Below are positions 4,337 to 5,497 of a stretch of DNA of 5,497 bases, one piece after another. Below the pieces are notes generated by a model. The model did no database searches, had not been told where the DNA came from, and worked only from the letters and a program-made list of their open reading frames with translations. Source of the stretch: Anaerolineae bacterium (GTDB lineage: Bacteria; Chloroflexota; Anaerolineae; Anaerolineales; Villigracilaceae); the NCBI GenBank assembly GCA_003141915.1, contig PLNY01000014.1, positions 1-5,497 on the forward strand. Reading direction: 5' to 3'. The position numbers and the translations under genes are program-made. Position 1 is the stretch's first letter, and the number at the start of each line of letters is the position of its first letter.

Positions 4337-4930
4337 CTAAACATCTTGCAGGGTTGGTTGGTTGACGCTTCGCCGGGAACTGCGCTTGATAGCCGAAGCT
4401 GTCAAACCATAGGTCGGTGTTTTTTTGTGGCATGGCCGACAAAGTGTTCTACCGTTCTCAAGTCTCAGACGCGCCTCTGGGTGCAGAGAAAACGGAAGTA
4501 TATGGTCTGCGTGAAGAATAACACGCGCTCCGTTGCCGCTCTTTGCCCCACACGCCACGCAACGAAATCCATCCCTTTCAAAAACCGCCTCTCTCCACTT
4601 ACGATATTCGGGGCTGCCTCTGATTTTGAGGTGTTGCGGTGTAATACCGCCACGCCAAAAGTTGTTTTTTTCTCCACGCGGTGCGCCGGTTTTGTGGTCA
4701 GGTCTCTGTTTCCATTTCATGCCTCGGCACTTTGGAATCTGTTCACCATTGGCGTAACACAGCTTTCTTTGTTCAGAGGCACTGCGCAGAGCAATACCGT
4801 GTTTCAAAAGGAACTTCCTAACCGTTACATCGCAGCACTTGAACCTTCGAGAAATGTAAACGCAAGAAAAGCCTCTGGCGTAAAGCGACAGAACTTCATG
4901 GAGATATTTAGGCAGTCTCTCTGGGTTCAT
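4337..4930 (-). CDS. HNH endonuclease with N-terminal HTH
   Basis: The 197-residue product starts with a helix-turn-helix (about residues 4-49; LYARGFSCVYISRRF, VTVRKFLLKHGIALR). A linker with NNFWRGGITP (89-98), common in phage HNH proteins, follows. The HNH core then runs PEYRKWREAVFERDGFRC, Cys124-x2-Cys127, HADH (140-143) with catalytic His143, Asn159 in LENGRTLC, and Cys164-x2-Cys167-His168. The last 20 or so residues are basic and lie near the element's right end. The HTH probably selects the site and the HNH cuts one or both strands. It lacks the RuvC and PLMP regions of IscB. The start has no Shine-Dalgarno, and the gene is antisense to the surrounding operon. Confidence 0.85.
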   Translation of the reverse strand: MNPERLPKYLHEVLSLYARGFSCVYISRRFKCCDVTVRKFLLKHGIALRSASEQRKLCYANGEQIPKCRGMKWKQRPDHKTGAPRGEKNNFWRGGITPQHLKIRGSPEYRKWREAVFERDGFRCVACGAKSGNGARVILHADHILPFSLHPEARLRLENGRTLCRPCHKKTPTYGLTASAIKRSSRRSVNQPTLQDV

Positions 4931-4939
4931 CTGTCTGAA

Positions 4940-4968
4940 TCTTTATCTTATGTTAAACAATCTGTCAA
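4940..4968 (-). promoter_or_regulatory. Candidate promoter of the element's HNH gene
   Basis: On the minus strand a perfect TTGACA (4968-4963) is followed after 17 bases by TAAAGA (4945-4940); an overlapping GATAAA (4947-4942) gives 15-base spacing. Transcription would start only a few bases before ATG 4930, giving an almost leaderless message. The -10 match is modest. Confidence 0.45.
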
Positions 4969-4985
4969 CACCTAAAACAACAACC

Positions 4986-5020
4986 GGGTCGGACGGCCTG
5001 AAGGCCGTGGTTTCAGACCC
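4986..5020 (-). other. Left-end hairpin of the HNH element
   Basis: GGGTC (4986-4990) pairs with GACCC (5016-5020). Inside it ACGGCC (4993-4998) pairs with GGCCGT (5003-5008) around a TGAA loop, leaving an unpaired GGTTTCA on one side. This imperfect subterminal hairpin differs in sequence from the right end, as expected for IS200/IS605 left ends. The element probably ends at 5020, directly before AAGGAG. Confidence 0.65.
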
Positions 5021-5032
5021 AAGGAGATTTTG

Positions 5033-5218
5033 ATGAACGCCGCCGAATACGAAGCCATGTGTGCCGAGCGCAACGCCAAGTTCCTGAAAGAGCATGGTCG
5101 GGAAATGACGTATGACGACGTTCTTGCGTCATTCGGCGGCGGTCCGCTTGGCCAGTCAATCGTCACAGACAGAAGCACGGAAACCGGCAGGCCGGTATTT
5201 GTCGGCGATCAGTCCTGA
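5033..5218 (+). CDS. Small hypothetical phage protein (61 aa)
   Basis: AAGGAG at 5021-5026 lies 6 bases before ATG 5033, a strong ribosome binding site that fixes the start. The product opens MNAAEYEAMCAERNAKFLKE, a charged helix, then EMTYDDVLASFGGGPLGQS and a Thr/Arg-rich tail ending GDQS. I recognise no family. Before the hairpin element arrived, its ATG probably overlapped the stop of the 58-residue upstream gene (TGATG), placing both in one translationally coupled unit. The insertion left its ribosome binding site intact but put 733 bp of antisense-oriented DNA between it and the operon promoter. Confidence 0.7.
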   Translation: MNAAEYEAMCAERNAKFLKEHGREMTYDDVLASFGGGPLGQSIVTDRSTETGRPVFVGDQS

Positions 5219-5223
5219 AACTT
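5210..5223 (+). repeat. 14-bp direct repeat, copy 1
   Basis: CARTCCTGAAACTT occurs here and at 5445-5458 with one mismatch. The TGA within it is the stop of the preceding gene. Confidence 0.55.
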
Positions 5224-5342
5224 TCCTCTTTACAACCGGCGTAAATCTGGTAAGTTGAAATCGTAATGCGAAACGGCTCAACAGTCTTTTGGAATATGCC
5301 GCCTGTCCTTTTAGGCTGCGCGGCAGAATCGGTACGCATTAC
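5219..5342 (+). promoter_or_regulatory. Structured untranslated region before terminator
   Basis: No gene is visible here. GTAATGCG (5263-5270) pairs with CGCATTAC (5335-5342) to close a domain. Inside it TGCCGC (5297-5302) pairs with GCGGCA (5320-5325). That same GCGGCAG strand can instead pair with CTGCCGC at 5380-5386, beyond the terminator. The competing pairings suggest a regulatory leader or small RNA ending at the terminator. No clear promoter is seen; a TTTACA at 5229-5234 lacks a good partner. Confidence 0.4.
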
Positions 5343-5378
5343 AGCCCGTTGTGGATTGAACCCCGCAACGGGCTTTTT
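5343..5378 (+). terminator. Strong intrinsic terminator
   Basis: AGCCCGTTGTGG (5343-5354) pairs with CCGCAACGGGCT (5363-5374), 12 bp including one G-U pair, with an 8-base loop. The stem's last T begins a run of five Ts (5374-5378). It would end plus-strand transcription through the small gene cluster or release a short structured RNA. Confidence 0.85.
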
Positions 5379-5444
5379 GCTGCCGCCATTCCCCAAACAG
5401 GAGCGGCTTGGAGTTCCTTGCTGACAGGCAGCATGGACATAGGG

Positions 5445-5458
5445 CAATCCTGAAACTT
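5445..5458 (+). repeat. 14-bp direct repeat, copy 2
   Basis: This is the partner of 5210-5223; the 235-base interval contains the structured region and the terminator. The stretch from 5379 to 5497 around this copy holds no other gene or site I can support. Confidence 0.55.
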
Positions 5459-5497
5459 GGCTGGCGCATCTTCGGATGTTGAATAAAGCTGGCGTTA

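Larger units (their letters stand above)
4288..5020 (-). mobile_element. IS200/IS605-ended element carrying only an HNH gene
   Basis: The 733-bp segment reads on the minus strand as left-end hairpin (5020-4986), promoter, HNH nuclease gene (4930-4337) and right-end hairpin closing with TGTCAA at 4293-4288. The subterminal hairpins, unequal ends, lack of terminal inverted repeats and lack of an obvious target duplication are IS200/IS605 features. There is no tnpA (Y1 HUH transposase), tnpB or iscB, so it would need a transposase in trans or its own nuclease to move. Rejoining the flanks restores a TGATG overlap between the two interrupted genes. The left end abuts CTCCTT (minus strand), the complement of the downstream gene's Shine-Dalgarno. 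Confidence 0.68.

Noticed and set aside
4337..4930. IscB or IshB assignment for the element's HNH protein
   Set aside because: There is no PLMP-type N-terminus, no RuvC segments and no arginine-rich bridge. The N-terminus is a helix-turn-helix.
4325..4975. 216-codon plus-strand ORF
   Set aside because: It is antisense to the HNH gene, whose zinc and catalytic residues are clearly on the minus strand.
5259..5453. Open frame through the terminator ending at the second direct repeat
   Set aside because: It has no ATG near its beginning and no ribosome binding site, and it is translated from a strong terminator and competing stems.
1..5497. CRISPR array
   Set aside because: The repeats found are two-copy, diverged or gene-derived; no regularly spaced short repeats exist in the window.

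Overview
The window looks like the early or accessory region of a bacteriophage or prophage. Small genes are packed head to tail on the plus strand, stops and starts overlap as ATGA, most start codons have purine-rich ribosome binding sites, and an ASCH protein and a DUF1064-like nuclease sit side by side. Three different homing-type nucleases lie within 3.7 kb. The host cannot be named from the sequence. Base composition is close to 50% GC, with clearly AT-richer patches around two of the nuclease genes.

Layout. 1-1435: a possible partial ORF, then an ASCH-domain gene, a PD-(D/E)XK (DUF1064-like) nuclease gene, a 40-residue ORF and a 56-residue basic protein, joined by overlaps. 1269-1880: a GIY-YIG nuclease whose C-terminal domain matches the small helix-turn-helix (HTH) protein encoded at 3888. 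1917-2545: a good sigma70-type promoter followed by about 600 nt with no convincing gene. This stretch has many stable hairpins, one with a GNRA tetraloop, a tRNA-like T-loop with a GCCA end, and a duplicated pseudoknot whose two helices both covary between the copies. It is best read as a large structured noncoding RNA. 2550-3223: a 56-residue membrane/zinc-ribbon protein and a winged-helix-like protein. 3228-3962: an HNH nuclease gene bracketed by a truncated and an intact copy of the HTH gene. 4115-5218: two small phage genes split by a 733-bp element (4288-5020). The element has IS200/IS605-type hairpin ends and carries only an HNH nuclease gene, on the minus strand. 5219-5497: no convincing gene, a structured leader and a strong intrinsic terminator.

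How it fits together. The plus-strand genes look like one early-type operon for nucleic-acid handling and regulation (ASCH, PD-(D/E)XK nuclease, winged helix, HTH). GIY-YIG and HNH genes and hairpin-ended DNA have invaded it repeatedly. Joining 4287 to 5021 in silico makes the upstream gene end as TGATG on the downstream start codon, which supports the element boundaries and suggests an insertion directly beside a Shine-Dalgarno sequence. The most novel-looking items are the large RNA with its duplicated covarying pseudoknot, the tnpA/tnpB-less HNH element, and the HTH domain that occurs next to or inside two of the nucleases.
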